Assembly: GCA_020073145.1 (NCBI GenBank)
Contig: JAIQFS010000007.1
Coordinates: 96,750 to 160,749 of the forward strand
Source: Terriglobia bacterium
GTDB taxonomy: Bacteria > Acidobacteriota > Terriglobia > Bryobacterales > Bryobacteraceae
Direction: 5' to 3'
DNA length: 64,000 nt
The notes under the pieces are model-generated. The model was not told the DNA's origin. It saw only the letters and a program-made list of their open reading frames with translations, and searched no databases. Numbering within the stretch: position 1 is the stretch's first letter; the number at the start of each line of letters is the position of its first letter. Positions 1 through 9,036 of the stretch are shown piece by piece. The position numbers were made by a program, and so were the translations under genes.

Positions 1-1267
1 CGATCATCGCCTGACGCAGGATGCGGCCGCGGCCCGCCCCCAGTGCCATGCGAAGGCCAATTTCACTCTGCCGGGCGGCGCCGCGCGCCAGCAGCATGTT
101 GGCCACATTCGCGCACGCCACTAGCAGCACCAGGCCGGTCATGAACCCGAGCATCAGGCCCGCGGTGCTGTAGCCATCGAAGAAGCCTTCGCCAATGTTG
201 GTCGCTTTTACAACGGTGACCGCCGTGGTGCGATCCTTCTCGCGGTAGCGGGACAGAAATTGCCTTGCCAGCAGATCGGTTTCCGCCTGCGCTTTCGCGA
301 TTGAAACGCCATTTCGGACTCGCCCTAGCAACTCGAACCAGGGCGGAGTCGCGTCGCGCCACTGCTCCCGCCAGGAGTCGTCCGTCGTGCCGGCGGCCGG
401 CGCCAACTGCTCGAACATGGAGAGCGGCGCCCAGAAATCCGTGGCGAATGGAAAACGGTCGGTCCCCGTGAACTTCCGCGGAGCCACGCCGATGATGTTG
501 TAGGTCAATCCATCTAACTGGATGGTCCGGCCGATCACCCGCGGATCGCCGTTGTAGCTGCGCCGCCAGAACCGGTCGCTGAGCACGACTACGGGACTGG
601 CGCCAGGCTCGCGGTCTTCTTCCGGCCCGAAGGTGCGGCCCAGAGCCGCGTTCACTCTCAGGGCGCCGAAGTAGTTGCCCGAGACTAGGTGCCCGGTCAG
701 ATGTTCCGGCGCGGATGTGCGGCTGACCGACGCCAACGCCGAGATTTCGCCGCTATCGGCTGTCAGGCCGGAGAACACGGTGCTGTGGGCAAGCAGGTAC
801 CGGTATTCTGGATACGCAAAGTTGTATTGAATCGAGTCGCGCGAGCCGTGCGCAAGCCAGCGCTTCACGCGGACCAGGCGGCCGGGATCGGCCACGGGAA
901 GGGGCTTCAGCACAACCGTGTTATAGAGGCTGAAGAGAGTTGCATTCACGCCCAGGCCGATCGCCAGCGCGATCACCGCAACCGCGGTGAAGCCGGGATT
1001 GCCCCACAAATTGCGAGCGGCATAGCGCACGTCTTTGACGAACTGTTCCACCCACACGAAAGAGCGCGCCTCGCGATGCAGTTCCTTGGTGAACTCGACG
1101 CCGCCGTAGGCGCGCCGGGCCGATAGCCTCGCCTCTGCCGGAAGCATACCGCGGCGTTCGAAATCTTCCTGCAACAAAGACAGGTGAGATTCCATCTCGC
1201 GCGTCATTTCGCGTTCTGCCCTGCGGCTGCCAAACAGATTTGCGAGTCTCAACAGGAATCGGCGCAT
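1..1267 (-). CDS. ADOP-type MacB/FtsX ABC permease, N-terminal part (runs off the window)
   Basis: Reading the minus strand from the ATG at 1267 gives about 422 residues, open to the left edge. The protein starts with a short cytoplasmic stretch rich in Arg and Glu, then the segment VRYAARNLWGNPGFTAVAVI, a MacB-like periplasmic domain, and a second membrane segment with VACANVANMLLARGAARQSE and RMALGAGRGR. This is the N-terminal half of the duplicated orphan permeases common in Acidobacteria, which usually have about 800-880 residues and no ATPase gene beside them. The start lies 3 bases after the PadR stop, so the two are co-transcribed. The substrate is unknown. Confidence 0.9.
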   Translation of the reverse strand, partial: MRRFLLRLANLFGSRRAEREMTREMESHLSLLQEDFERRGMLPAEARLSARRAYGGVEFTKELHREARSFVWVEQFVKDVRYAARNLWGNPGFTAVAVIALAIGLGVNATLFSLYNTVVLKPLPVADPGRLVRVKRWLAHGSRDSIQYNFAYPEYRYLLAHSTVFSGLTADSGEISALASVSRTSAPEHLTGHLVSGNYFGALRVNAALGRTFGPEEDREPGASPVVVLSDRFWRRSYNGDPRVIGRTIQLDGLTYNIIGVAPRKFTGTDRFPFATDFWAPLSMFEQLAPAAGTTDDSWREQWRDATPPWFELLGRVRNGVSIAKAQAETDLLARQFLSRYREKDRTTAVTVVKATNIGEGFFDGYSTAGLMLGFMTGLVLLVACANVANMLLARGAARQSEIGLRMALGAGRGRILRQAMI

Positions 1268-1270
1268 GGC

Positions 1271-1618
1271 TCACGCTTCCTCCGCGAGCAGCTTATCCAC
1301 CAGCCCCGCCATCTGCCGCCAGCGCCGCGTCTCCTCCACCAGCGCTCTCTCTCCCGCTTTCGTGATGGCGTAGAATTTCGCCTCGCGGTGGCTTTCCGTC
1401 TTGCCCCAGGTCCCTTTGATCCGCCCCTGCTGCTCCAGTCGCACCAGCGCCGGGTACAGCGTCCCCTGGTTGAGATGCAGCAAATCCTGGGAGACTTGCT
1501 GAAGCCGGGTCGCGATGGCGTAGGCATGCATCTGCCCCATGCTTTGCAGAACGCGCAACACGATCAGGTCGAGCGTCCCCTGCAGTACGGCGATCCGGTC
1601 CGTCCCTTCACTAGACAT
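1271..1618 (-). CDS. PadR-family transcriptional regulator
   Basis: This 115-residue protein has the typical PadR winged-helix start (LQGTLDLIVLRVLQ), then HAYAIATRLQQ, LNQGTLYPALVRLEQQG and a C-terminal helix for dimerisation. It probably represses its own promoter and the permease gene that follows 3 bases downstream. The ATG at 1618 follows a GAGAGG ribosome-binding site 9 bases upstream. A palindrome lies across the start codon and another across the -35 box. The ligand is not known; PadR proteins paired with these permeases are very common in Acidobacteria. Confidence 0.92.
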   Translation of the reverse strand: MSSEGTDRIAVLQGTLDLIVLRVLQSMGQMHAYAIATRLQQVSQDLLHLNQGTLYPALVRLEQQGRIKGTWGKTESHREAKFYAITKAGERALVEETRRWRQMAGLVDKLLAEEA

Positions 1619-1671
1619 CCCAGTGAACCTCTCGACTGAGTATGGCCTGCCCTCACTTGGCTGTCAAGTGA
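1608..1671 (-). promoter_or_regulatory. PadR promoter with two TCACT-N9-AGTGA operators
   Basis: On the minus strand a -35 box TTGACA (1667-1662) is followed after 17 bases by CATACT (1644-1639). Two copies of TCACT-N9-AGTGA are present, at 1653-1671 over the -35 box and at 1608-1626 over the start codon of the PadR gene. Their centres are 45 bases apart. This layout is expected for autorepression by PadR. The binding itself is inferred. Confidence 0.65.
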
Positions 1672-1684
1672 AAAGCCGCGGCGC

Positions 1685-1713
1685 TTGACACCACCGGCCG
1701 GCTTGGGTATTCC
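1685..1713 (+). promoter_or_regulatory. sigma70-like promoter of the locus A type III gene
   Basis: TTGACA at 1685-1690 and TATTCC at 1708-1713 are separated by 17 bases. The predicted transcript start near 1720 lies downstream of the possible ATG at 1716 and supports the ATG at 1746 as start. The promoter is divergent from the PadR promoter and close to its operator, so PadR could affect it too. Confidence 0.55.
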
Positions 1714-1745
1714 TAATGAGACCTGTGGCACGAGAGGGGATTACG

Positions 1746-2489
1746 ATGACGATGCGTTTCCTGGGTTCCATCGCCGCCGCGCTGGCCGTCTGGTCGCCGC
1801 TGGCCGCCGCTCAGTCCGCGGCCATTCCGCGCATGTCCAACGGCAAGCCCGATTTCACCGGAGTCTGGGACCACCCGCGGGTGGCCGACATCACGCGCAA
1901 CGGAAAGGGCTGCGGCGCCCTCAGCCTGGGTTGCACCCAGGAGGGCAACGGCGAGCTCTCCTATACCGAGTGGGGCCTTCAACAGTGGAAGGATGTGGCC
2001 CATCGTTTCGATTATTCCGCCCACTGCCTGCCGTGGGGCTATACACGCGCCTGGCAGGTGGAATATCCGGGCGAGATCATGCAGAACCCGGACCGACTGG
2101 CCATTCTGTGGGAATCGAACAACATTTTCCACGTCGTCTTCACCGATGGCCGCGAGCATCCCAAGGATCTGGACCCGACCTGGATGGGCCACTCCATCGG
2201 CAAGTACGATGGAGACACGCTGGTCATCGACACCATCGGCTTCAACGGCAAAACCTGGATCGACACCGCCGAACACCCGTCCAGCGACCAGTTACACGTG
2301 GTCGAACGCATCCATTACATCGACCCGCAGCACCTGTCGTACGAAGTGACGTGGGACGATCCCAAGACCTACACCAAGCCCATCAGGAACGTCCGAACGT
2401 TCAGCCGCATGAAGCCCGGCCAGGAGCTGATGGAGTATTGGTGCATGGAAAACAACAAGGACCTGCTGGAAGGCCACCTCTCGCGGTAG
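1746..2489 (+). CDS. exported protein of an unnamed 'GKPDFTGVW' family, type III (locus A)
   Basis: The 247-residue product has a signal peptide ending near LAAAQS, then NGKPDFTGVWDHP, a first conserved cysteine in HCLPWG, TDGREHPKDLDPTWMGHS and DGDTLVIDTIGFNGKTW, SSDQLHVVER, and a second cysteine in EYWCMEN. I know this as a large family in Acidobacteria without an assigned function. It is probably periplasmic and rich in beta strands. The start was chosen because AGGGGA lies 5 bases upstream and the predicted transcript begins after the earlier ATG at 1716. It converges with the DUF6152-like gene. It matches the gene at 55624 best within the window. Confidence 0.85.
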   Translation: MTMRFLGSIAAALAVWSPLAAAQSAAIPRMSNGKPDFTGVWDHPRVADITRNGKGCGALSLGCTQEGNGELSYTEWGLQQWKDVAHRFDYSAHCLPWGYTRAWQVEYPGEIMQNPDRLAILWESNNIFHVVFTDGREHPKDLDPTWMGHSIGKYDGDTLVIDTIGFNGKTWIDTAEHPSSDQLHVVERIHYIDPQHLSYEVTWDDPKTYTKPIRNVRTFSRMKPGQELMEYWCMENNKDLLEGHLSR

Positions 2490-2504
2490 CGCGGCGGCGC
2501 GGCT

Positions 2505-2927
2505 CTACTCTTTCGGCGCCGCACTCGGCCCGCCGGCCCCGGGGGCGGACCCGCCGGCGAACAACTCGCGCCCGTCCGGCAGCGTGATCGAGCGTCCGTT
2601 ACCCACGTTCTCGCCATTCTTGGCGCGATACCCGGAAATGTCGACTTCGATTCCCGCCGGAATCGCGTCCTTCTTCCAGCCCAGCCGGAACAGCGCGTTC
2701 GGCGGCCCCAGCTCGAAGTGCCAGTTGACCACCTTGCCGTCGGTCCCCTTCACGTCTACGTACAGCCAGGCATGCGGATTCACCCATTCGACTCGGGTGA
2801 TGGTGCCGTGTACCTTCACCGGCTGGTTGACGTCGAACTCGGCGGCGAAGGCGTGGTGGGCTGAAGCCGGCGCGGCTGCCGCCAGAAGACCGACAAGCGC
2901 GAGCGCGCTGCAAAATCCAGTTCGCAT
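2505..2927 (-). CDS. DUF6152-like exported protein (locus A)
   Basis: The 140-residue product has a signal peptide cut near ASAHHAFAAEFD, then GTITRVEWVNPHAWLYVDVK, LGWKKDAIPAG and a C-terminal NGRSITLPDGRELF. The HH-AAE-D start of the mature part and the WVNPHA motif are the marks of the family I recall as DUF6152, of unknown function and probably a small beta-barrel domain. The two histidines at the mature N-terminus could bind a metal, but that is only a guess. GAGGAGG lies 7 bases before the ATG. It follows the type II gene by 12 bases in the same operon. A paralogue is at 55193. Confidence 0.85.
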   Translation of the reverse strand: MRTGFCSALALVGLLAAAAPASAHHAFAAEFDVNQPVKVHGTITRVEWVNPHAWLYVDVKGTDGKVVNWHFELGPPNALFRLGWKKDAIPAGIEVDISGYRAKNGENVGNGRSITLPDGRELFAGGSAPGAGGPSAAPKE

Positions 2928-2939
2928 CGATGAACCTCC

Positions 2940-3836
2940 TCACCGCTCCGGCGGTTGTCCGAAAATGTTGACCAGGGTCTGACTGCCCTCGGCACAGGCA
3001 AACTCCAGCGAGTCGGTGCCCGCGGGAACGCGCGCGAAATAACCGGCCACGGTCCACGGCTTGGAAAACAGCACCGGATCGTCGATGGTCACTTCGTAGT
3101 CGATCGTGTTGTCATCGGCGCGGGTGAACCGTTCCACGGTGTGCAATTGGTCGGTCAAGTAGGGGATCTCGCGGGAATACGCCGTGCGGCCGTTGAAATT
3201 GGTGGTGTCGACCACCAGCGTGTCGCCTTCCCAGTGGCCGATCGAATCGCCCATGAAGAGCCGGATGTTCTTTCCCACGTGGGGACGCCCGTCCAGGTGA
3301 ATCACGCGGCTGGTGTGATTGTAGTCGTACAGGATCACCACCTCGCCGGCACGCTGCAGAAACTGGTAGGGGTTGTTGCCGTCGTCGCCCTGAAACAGCC
3401 CGGGCAGAGCGCACCGTGCGTTCAACTCCACATGCTGCAGGTCCACCGGCGGGTTCATGTGCAACAGGAACTCGCGGCGCTTGGCGTCTTCTTCGGGACG
3501 CCACGGCAGGTTACGGTCCTCCGGATCGACGATCCCGGTCCGGCGCCGCGGCCCTCCCTGGCGGCCTCGGATGCGCGCGCCGCCCTGTTGGAACACCTTC
3601 GGATACGGCCCCAGCCCGTCGCCGCGATTCGAAACCGAGAGTGGATTCTTATCGCTCGGATCGATCGGGTTCACCGGAGGGTGGGCTTCCAACGCCACGA
3701 CTCCGTTGCGCGTGTACATCCCCTGGATGTCTGGCTGCCCGTCCGCCGTGCGCGCCTGGCTATGGGCAGGCAGGCACGCCGCCAGCGCCAGCACGCCCAC
3801 GGTGAGGAAAAGCCGCTCATTTCTTGAAGGGAGCAT
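2940..3836 (-). CDS. exported protein of the same unnamed family, type II (locus A)
   Basis: From the ATG at 3836 the product has 298 residues: MLPSRNERLFL and a signal peptide ending near PAHSQA, DGQPDIQGMYTRNG, a first cysteine in NARCALPG, FMGDSIGHWEGDTLVVDTTN, TDQLHTVERFTR and a second cysteine in LEFACAEG. An upstream extension in this frame is not family-like, so the internal ATG was chosen. It overlaps the end of the type I gene by 20 bases, which suggests translational coupling. The best match in the window is the gene at 52750. Its function is unknown. Confidence 0.82.
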   Translation of the reverse strand: MLPSRNERLFLTVGVLALAACLPAHSQARTADGQPDIQGMYTRNGVVALEAHPPVNPIDPSDKNPLSVSNRGDGLGPYPKVFQQGGARIRGRQGGPRRRTGIVDPEDRNLPWRPEEDAKRREFLLHMNPPVDLQHVELNARCALPGLFQGDDGNNPYQFLQRAGEVVILYDYNHTSRVIHLDGRPHVGKNIRLFMGDSIGHWEGDTLVVDTTNFNGRTAYSREIPYLTDQLHTVERFTRADDNTIDYEVTIDDPVLFSKPWTVAGYFARVPAGTDSLEFACAEGSQTLVNIFGQPPER

Positions 3837-4557
3837 TCTTGAATCTCTCCTCCTGCAGATAGAAGACGCACTCGTACTCCAGCACCTTCGCGTTCGGATC
3901 CACAAGCCGGTACAAGGGCATGCTGATTTTCCAGGGCCGGGTGAAGACCTTGGGGTCTTCGATGGTGGCTTCATACCGGATGTGATCGGGGTTGGTGAGC
4001 GTGTAGCGCTCCACCACGTGCAGCGCATCGCTATGAAAATTGCCGGCCTGATCGAACCAGGTCTGATCGTTGAAGTTCTTCGCATCGACCACCAGGGTGT
4101 TGCCTTCCCAGTGGCCGCGCGAATCGCCCATCCAGGCGTCGGGGAGGCCGTCGGGATGCGGGCTTCCGTCCATGGGAATGTTGCGCAGCGCGTGCGCAAA
4201 CTCATAGGAGATGGCGATCCGCTTGGGCGTCTGGACAATCTCGAACGGGTAGGGCATGTAGGTGGCGCGCGGCACGCCGGGCAGAAAGCAGTTGGCTTCC
4301 GTCGGGTCGGCGGTCTTGCGGTGGGCGAAGTTCTCTTGCTTTTTCGCCGCTGCCCAGGGTTGATAGGGGATTTCGTTGCCCTCGACAACACCTTGCCCGG
4401 GAGGCAGACCGAGCTGTCCCGAGTGATCCTGGATGTCCCAGGCGGCGGTGTTCACGGCCTGCCAGATTCCGTTGAAGTCGGGCTTGCCGGCCTGGGCGGC
4501 CCCTGGGCCCGCAGCGAGCAGGAAGACTGCGACCCTCCATCCTCTGCCTCGGTTCAT
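3817..4557 (-). CDS. exported protein of the same unnamed family, type I (locus A)
   Basis: The 246-residue product has a short signal peptide (MNRGRGWRVAVFLLAAGPGA), then AGKPDFNGIWQAVN, a first cysteine in ANCFLPGVPRATYMPYPFEI, AWMGDSRGHWEGNTLVVDAK, QAGNFHSDALHVVERYT and a second cysteine in LEYECVFY. It is the first gene of the operon type I, type II, DUF6152. GGAGGAGGAG precedes the ATG. The gene at 51876 shares LPGVPRATYMPYPF and AGNFHSD-LHVVERYT and is clearly its counterpart. The reaction or ligand is unknown. Confidence 0.85.
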   Translation of the reverse strand: MNRGRGWRVAVFLLAAGPGAAQAGKPDFNGIWQAVNTAAWDIQDHSGQLGLPPGQGVVEGNEIPYQPWAAAKKQENFAHRKTADPTEANCFLPGVPRATYMPYPFEIVQTPKRIAISYEFAHALRNIPMDGSPHPDGLPDAWMGDSRGHWEGNTLVVDAKNFNDQTWFDQAGNFHSDALHVVERYTLTNPDHIRYEATIEDPKVFTRPWKISMPLYRLVDPNAKVLEYECVFYLQEERFKNAPFKK

Positions 4558-4584
4558 GCTCCTCCTCCCCGTCGGTGCCCACCG

Positions 4585-4613
4585 ATAGTATCAGAGAGGC
4601 CGCAGGCGCTCAA
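4585..4613 (-). promoter_or_regulatory. promoter of the locus A operon
   Basis: TTGAGC (4613-4608) and TACTAT (4590-4585) are separated by 17 bases on the minus strand, ahead of the type I gene at 4557. A short perfect inverted repeat, CGGTG-CC-CACCG at 4573-4584, lies at the expected transcript start and could be an operator or a leader hairpin. Confidence 0.5.
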
Positions 4614-4646
4614 GGGAGAGCTGCGGAGGATTGCGAGATTGTCCCG

Positions 4647-5276
4647 CTAGAGCCCGATTTCGGGGAGGGCGAGCAGCCCTTTTGCCTTCAGACCGGAGAG
4701 GGCGAGACCATAACGGCCGCGGATGCCGGTCTTTTCGAAAATGTGCTTGAGGTGGATTTTGACGGTACCGGTGCGAATGCCGAGGGCCGAGCCGATCTCC
4801 TTGTTCTTCATGCCGCGTTCGACCAGTTCCATCACCTGCATTTCGCGCGAGGTGAGGGACGTGCGGGCCAGGCGCGGGGGGCGGTCTTTGTCGCGAAGCA
4901 CATCCTGTTCCACCCAGGTCTGGCCCGCGGCCACGGCCCGAAGGCACTCCAGGAGCAAATCGACGGGCACGGTCTTCCGAATCACTCCCGCGGCGCCAGC
5001 CTGTAAGAACCGCAGCGCTTCGGACTCCGACAGAGAAACACCCCACACCACGGCGCCAGTTTGGCGGTCCTTGGTCTTCAAGCAGTCCATGACGGCATGA
5101 ATGCCGAAGGCTTTGTCGATCAGGAACAGGGTAGGTTCCAGTTCCCGTGCGGCGTTCTGGGCTACTTCCAGGGACGTCTCGGCGGCAACCAGGTTCAGGT
5201 CTTCGACAGTGCTCAGGAGACCACGAATTCCTTCAATGGCGACCGGTTCGGTGTCGCAAACCACCAGCGTGTCCAC
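4647..5276 (-). CDS. NarL/LuxR-type response regulator
   Basis: The 209-residue product has an N-terminal receiver domain (about residues 3-120) and a C-terminal LuxR-type helix-turn-helix (about 139-205: LTSREMQVMELVERGMKNKE, KIHLKHIFEKTG). The phospho-acceptor D54 and K101 are present, but the acidic pocket is reduced to CDTE. The start is a GTG. No histidine kinase gene is nearby, so it is an orphan. It lies about 90 bases upstream of the locus A operon on the same strand and might control it, but that is only inferred from position. Confidence 0.9.
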   Translation of the reverse strand: MDTLVVCDTEPVAIEGIRGLLSTVEDLNLVAAETSLEVAQNAARELEPTLFLIDKAFGIHAVMDCLKTKDRQTGAVVWGVSLSESEALRFLQAGAAGVIRKTVPVDLLLECLRAVAAGQTWVEQDVLRDKDRPPRLARTSLTSREMQVMELVERGMKNKEIGSALGIRTGTVKIHLKHIFEKTGIRGRYGLALSGLKAKGLLALPEIGL

Positions 5277-5333
5277 GGATCACTCTTCCTGCGCCCGGGC
5301 GGCGCTTCCTAATGGACCTATCGGCCTGAATCT

Positions 5334-5346
5334 CTAAATGGTTTAG
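5334..5346. promoter_or_regulatory. short palindrome upstream of the response regulator
   Basis: CTAAA-TGG-TTTAG is a perfect inverted repeat 58 bases upstream of the response-regulator start. It could be a binding site for that regulator or another dimeric protein. It is short and could also be chance. Confidence 0.25.
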
Positions 5347-5397
5347 TCCGGAATGCAGAAGGGGGATCTCAGGACTTTCTCGGTGGACAAACAGGGG

Positions 5398-5979
5398 TTA
5401 GCGCACGGCGACAGCACCCAGCGCATATTCGGCCAAGTCGATCCAACAGTTGTGCAAGGTGTTCTGGACCAGCACGGCGCGCTCGGCCCGGAAACTGCGC
5501 GGACCGGGATACTCCCGCCAGCGCCGGACCGCTGTATCGCGGACCGCCGCGACGTCGGAGTGGCGAATCTCCTGGGCAAGAGTGAGGTGGGGGTGGTAGG
5601 CAAAGGGCTCGGGGAATTCCAGGGTCCGGCAGTTCATGGCCCCATGCAGGTGACAAAGTTCCGAGGCCCCGATGCCCAGTTCGAGATACACCACGTCGGT
5701 CACCGGAAACACCCGAATGTCGGTCAGCTCGATCGCAAACGGGGCTCGCTCATCGGTCAGGGCGCGGACCTGCTCGGAAGCCGCCGGCCAGTCGCCGGCT
5801 AGGGGGCGCGGCGGCAGAACACTCACGTGGGCGTGGGGGTTGTCCTGCGGGGCCAGTTCGCGGCGCAGGTCGTCCAGGAAACGTCCCAATGGATCTGGCA
5901 CGTAAATTACTAAGGCGAAAAGATTTAAGCGCTCTTCCAGAGGGATTCGGGGATGCGCGCCGCGTGGGTCAAAACTCAT
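5398..5979 (-). CDS. 2H phosphoesterase / 2'-5' RNA ligase-like protein
   Basis: The 193-residue product has the two HxS/T motifs of the 2H superfamily, HVSV at residue 51 and HLTL at residue 131, set about 80 residues apart as usual. These histidines form the active site for cyclic phosphodiester hydrolysis or RNA ligation. The real substrate cannot be read from the sequence. The start ATG follows AAGGAGC. The gene is alone between the response regulator and the divergent peptidase gene. Confidence 0.85.
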   Translation of the reverse strand: MSFDPRGAHPRIPLEERLNLFALVIYVPDPLGRFLDDLRRELAPQDNPHAHVSVLPPRPLAGDWPAASEQVRALTDERAPFAIELTDIRVFPVTDVVYLELGIGASELCHLHGAMNCRTLEFPEPFAYHPHLTLAQEIRHSDVAAVRDTAVRRWREYPGPRSFRAERAVLVQNTLHNCWIDLAEYALGAVAVR

Positions 5980-6060
5980 GCTCCTTCTATGGTAACCATT
6001 TTGTAGAATTTTGCACGACTGCCGTCGGCAACCTTAACTCCAGCTGTTAACCTCAAAAGA

Positions 6061-8106
6061 ATGCCAAGCACGATCCACTCCAATCCGCTGTCGGCCCCGC
6101 AATTCCGCATTCCGTTCGACCGCATCGTGGCGGCCGATGTGGAGCCGGCCATTGCCGCTCTGCTGGAAGAGACCCGGAAGAACCTGGAGGCCCTGGCGGC
6201 GGGTCCGGCTGACCGCAATTTCCAGAATACAATGCAGGTGCTGGATGAGCTGACCGAGCGGCTGGATTACGCCATGGGGGTGGTGCGGCATTTGGAGTCA
6301 GTCGCCACCTATCCGGAACTGCGGGCGGCGCTGAACGCGGTTCAGCCCAAGACGAGCGCGTTCTATTCCGGAATTCCCCTGCACGCCGGGCTGTGGCAGG
6401 CGATCCAAGGCTATGCCTCCACTCCGGACGCGGGGGCTCTGGCGGGGGAGCGGCGGCGGTTTCTGAGCAAGACCGTGGAGAATTTCCGGCGTCACGGGGC
6501 GGATCTGGACCCGGCGGGTAAAAAGCGGCTGGAGGCGATCGATGTGGAGCTGACCCAGGTCACCACCAAGTTTGGCGAGAATGTTCTGGACTCGACCAAC
6601 GCCTTCGAGCTGCTGATCACCGATGAAAAGGATCTGGTCGGGTTGCCACCCACGGCGGTGGCCTCGGCGCGGGAAAGCGCGGCGCGTAAGCAGAAGGAAG
6701 GCTGGCGGTTCACGCTGCAGGCTCCGGATTATTTCGCGGTGATGACGTATCTGGACAACCCCGGCATCCGGCGCCAGATGTACGAGGCGTACAGCGTTCG
6801 CGCGGCGGCGGAACCGTGGGACAACCGGCCGTTGGTGGGCCGGATTCTGGAACTGCGGAAGGAGAAGGCCCAGTTGCTGGGGTTCCGCGATTTCGCCGAT
6901 CTCGTGCTCGAAGACCGCATGGCGCACACAGGCGCGCGGGCGCTGGAGTTTCTCGAAGACCTGAAGGGCAAGACGGAGCGGCGATTCCGCGAAGAGAAGC
7001 GCGAACTGGCGGAGTTCCGGCGGTCAATCGAAGGGGCAAACGCGCCGGAGTTGGATGCGTGGGATGTGGGCTATTACGCCGAGAAGCAGCGGGCCTCGCT
7101 TTATGCCTTCGACGAGGAGGCGCTGCGGCCGTATTTTCCGATGGAACGGGTGGTGGCCGGGCTGTTCGACCTGGTGAACCGCTTGTACGGGATTCGCGTG
7201 ACCGAGCAGGCGGGCGTGCCGGCGTGGGACCCGGAAGTGCACTTCTACGAGGTGCACGACCAGGACGGCCTGTGTCTCGGAGCGTTTTACGCGGACTGGT
7301 ATCCGCGCGACAACAAGCGTGGCGGGGCGTGGATGGACGCTCTCATTACGGGAGGGCCGACGCCGGGCGGCTTCCGGCCGCATCTGGGACTGATCTGCGG
7401 CAACCTTACGCCGCCGGTGGGGGGCAAGCCGGCGCTGCTGACGCACCGCGAAGTGGAAACCATCTTCCACGAATTCGGCCACCTGCTGCATCATCTGCTG
7501 AGCCGGGTGGAGGTTCGCACGCTGGCCGGGACCAACGTGGCGTGGGACTTCGTGGAACTGCCGTCGCAGATCATGGAGAACTGGTGCTGGGAGCGCGAGG
7601 CGCTGGACCTGTTCGCGCGGCACTGGGAGACCGGCGCCCCGCTGCCGGACGAGCTGTTCCAGAAGATGAAGCGGGCGCGCACGTTCCGGGCGGCCAATGC
7701 GCAGATGCGGCAACTCGGCTTCGGGTTCATCGACCTGCAGTTGCACGTGCGCTATACGCCCGACGCCGATGGCGATGCGGTAGCGTACACGCGGCGGCTC
7801 CTGCAGGAATTCAGCCCGGCGCCGCTGCCGCCGCAGCATGCGATGATCGCGGCGTTCACGCATCTGCTGGCGAGCCCGGTGGGGTATGGCGCGGGCTACT
7901 ACTCCTACAAATGGGCGGAGGTGCTGGACGCCGACGCCTTCACCCGCTTCCGCGACCAGGGGATTTTCAGCCGCGAAGTCGGCGGAGCGTTTCGTGGCCA
8001 CATTCTCTCTCAAGGAGACAGCGAAGATCCTGCGGAACTCTATCGGCGGTTCATGGGTAGAGACCCGGACCCGACGGCGCTGCTGGTGCGCTCGGGCCTG
8101 GCGTAG
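6061..8106 (+). CDS. M3-family zinc oligopeptidase (Dcp/oligopeptidase A-like)
   Basis: This 681-residue enzyme has the M3 thimet-type zinc motif [10 protein letters not shown] with H470 and H474 and the third ligand E499 in FVELPSQ. Length and order match peptidyl-dipeptidase Dcp and oligopeptidase A. No signal peptide is seen, so it should be cytoplasmic and degrade short peptides, for instance released signal peptides. The C-terminal part has the family [14 protein letters not shown] segment. It is transcribed alone; the 2H phosphoesterase gene is divergent. Confidence 0.95.
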   Translation: MPSTIHSNPLSAPQFRIPFDRIVAADVEPAIAALLEETRKNLEALAAGPADRNFQNTMQVLDELTERLDYAMGVVRHLESVATYPELRAALNAVQPKTSAFYSGIPLHAGLWQAIQGYASTPDAGALAGERRRFLSKTVENFRRHGADLDPAGKKRLEAIDVELTQVTTKFGENVLDSTNAFELLITDEKDLVGLPPTAVASARESAARKQKEGWRFTLQAPDYFAVMTYLDNPGIRRQMYEAYSVRAAAEPWDNRPLVGRILELRKEKAQLLGFRDFADLVLEDRMAHTGARALEFLEDLKGKTERRFREEKRELAEFRRSIEGANAPELDAWDVGYYAEKQRASLYAFDEEALRPYFPMERVVAGLFDLVNRLYGIRVTEQAGVPAWDPEVHFYEVHDQDGLCLGAFYADWYPRDNKRGGAWMDALITGGPTPGGFRPHLGLICGNLTPPVGGKPALLTHREVETIFHEFGHLLHHLLSRVEVRTLAGTNVAWDFVELPSQIMENWCWEREALDLFARHWETGAPLPDELFQKMKRARTFRAANAQMRQLGFGFIDLQLHVRYTPDADGDAVAYTRRLLQEFSPAPLPPQHAMIAAFTHLLASPVGYGAGYYSYKWAEVLDADAFTRFRDQGIFSREVGGAFRGHILSQGDSEDPAELYRRFMGRDPDPTALLVRSGLA

Positions 8107-8144
8107 CGCGGGGCGAGGGGACTGGTACGGAACGAAGCCAATTC

Positions 8145-8192
8145 GGGGGCCGGCGCGGGAGCGTGGGGTTGGAGGCCGGGGGCCGGCGCGGG
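8145..8192. repeat. two direct repeats of 15 bases
   Basis: GGGGGCCGGCGCGGG occurs at 8145-8159 and again at 8178-8192, just after the peptidase gene. The stretch is very rich in G runs and could form a G-quadruplex in one strand. No hairpin followed by a T run is seen, so it is not a standard terminator. Confidence 0.6.
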
Positions 8193-8290
8193 GGCCGAGA
8201 GTCGCGCCGATCGGAGGGAAAGGGCCGGCGACCGACCGCGCCCTGTGGCATCATTGGGATGGAGGTTGGCTTACGACATCAGCCGAGCTA

Positions 8291-8605
8291 GTGGCGTGTC
8301 AGAACCTGGCGCGTGGTTCCGTGATTGACGTCGAAACCAAGAGCCGCCGCTACCGGATTGAGTGTCTCGGGGGACGCGCGATTCGGATTTCGGGTCATCC
8401 GGAGTACTGCCCGGATCCGGTATCCGCGCACCTGCACGGCTCGGTTGACCGGGACGGCGTCTTGCAACTGGGCATCATTGGAAAAGGCCGCCGGCTGATG
8501 TTTCTGCTCGAAGACCGTCGCCCAGTAACCACGTCGCGCGTGGTTCGTGTTTGCGTCAATCAACCCAAAATGGTTTCCTCCCCAACATCTCCCAGCATGC
8601 ACTAA
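8291..8605 (+). CDS. small hypothetical protein
   Basis: A GTG at 8291 opens a 104-residue frame: VACQNLARGSVIDVE, YRIECLGGRAIRISGHPEYC, SAHLHGSVDRDGV, LGIIGKGRRLMFLLEDRRP. The composition looks like a real protein, and I recall similar short acidobacterial and verrucomicrobial proteins with ISGHP-YCP, but no function. No ATG or good ribosome-binding site is seen near the start, so the start is uncertain and the gene may be decayed. Confidence 0.5.
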   Translation: MACQNLARGSVIDVETKSRRYRIECLGGRAIRISGHPEYCPDPVSAHLHGSVDRDGVLQLGIIGKGRRLMFLLEDRRPVTTSRVVRVCVNQPKMVSSPTSPSMH

Positions 8606-9036
8606 GGTTCGGGTCGAACGGCCGTTGGCATTGTGGGAGGACTAAGGCCGGCCGGCTAGCGCCAGAAGACGGGTCACTGTTGTGAAGGCTCCGAACCAGC
8701 GCACCATGATCGTGCATACGGACGGCGGAGACCGAACAACGACCTGCGACGGCAGCCATCGATGGATGGCGGCGCCTGCCGCGGACAAGTCATTTTCTGT
8801 GATCGCGTATAGCAGCGTTTGCGTCGACCAACCGAAGACGGTTCGGCCGAAAACAACTGGCAGCGTTCACTGACCTCCTTCTTGAAGGACCAGGGGGTTT
8901 TGTAGGCGGCGATCGGCGGGTGAGGGCCTTCCCGCGGACCGTGCAACTGGAGATGCACCAGTTCCTTGGTCTGGCTTAGGGTCGTGAAATAGCACGTTCC
9001 CGGGATGGCACTCAATTTGCCTGAATCTCACGGAAC
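8606..9036. other. intergenic stretch with a degenerate copy of the preceding gene end
   Basis: No convincing gene. At about 8815-8874 one frame reads VCVDQPKTV...VH-stop, which resembles the end of the preceding gene (VCVNQPKMV...MH-stop). This suggests a partial, decayed duplication of that 3' end. An open frame on the minus strand (8674-9015) has no recognisable features. Confidence 0.35.

Noticed and set aside
8674..9015. Possible gene of 113 codons on the minus strand
   Set aside because: No ribosome-binding site, no recognisable motif, and it runs against the degenerate copy seen on the plus strand.
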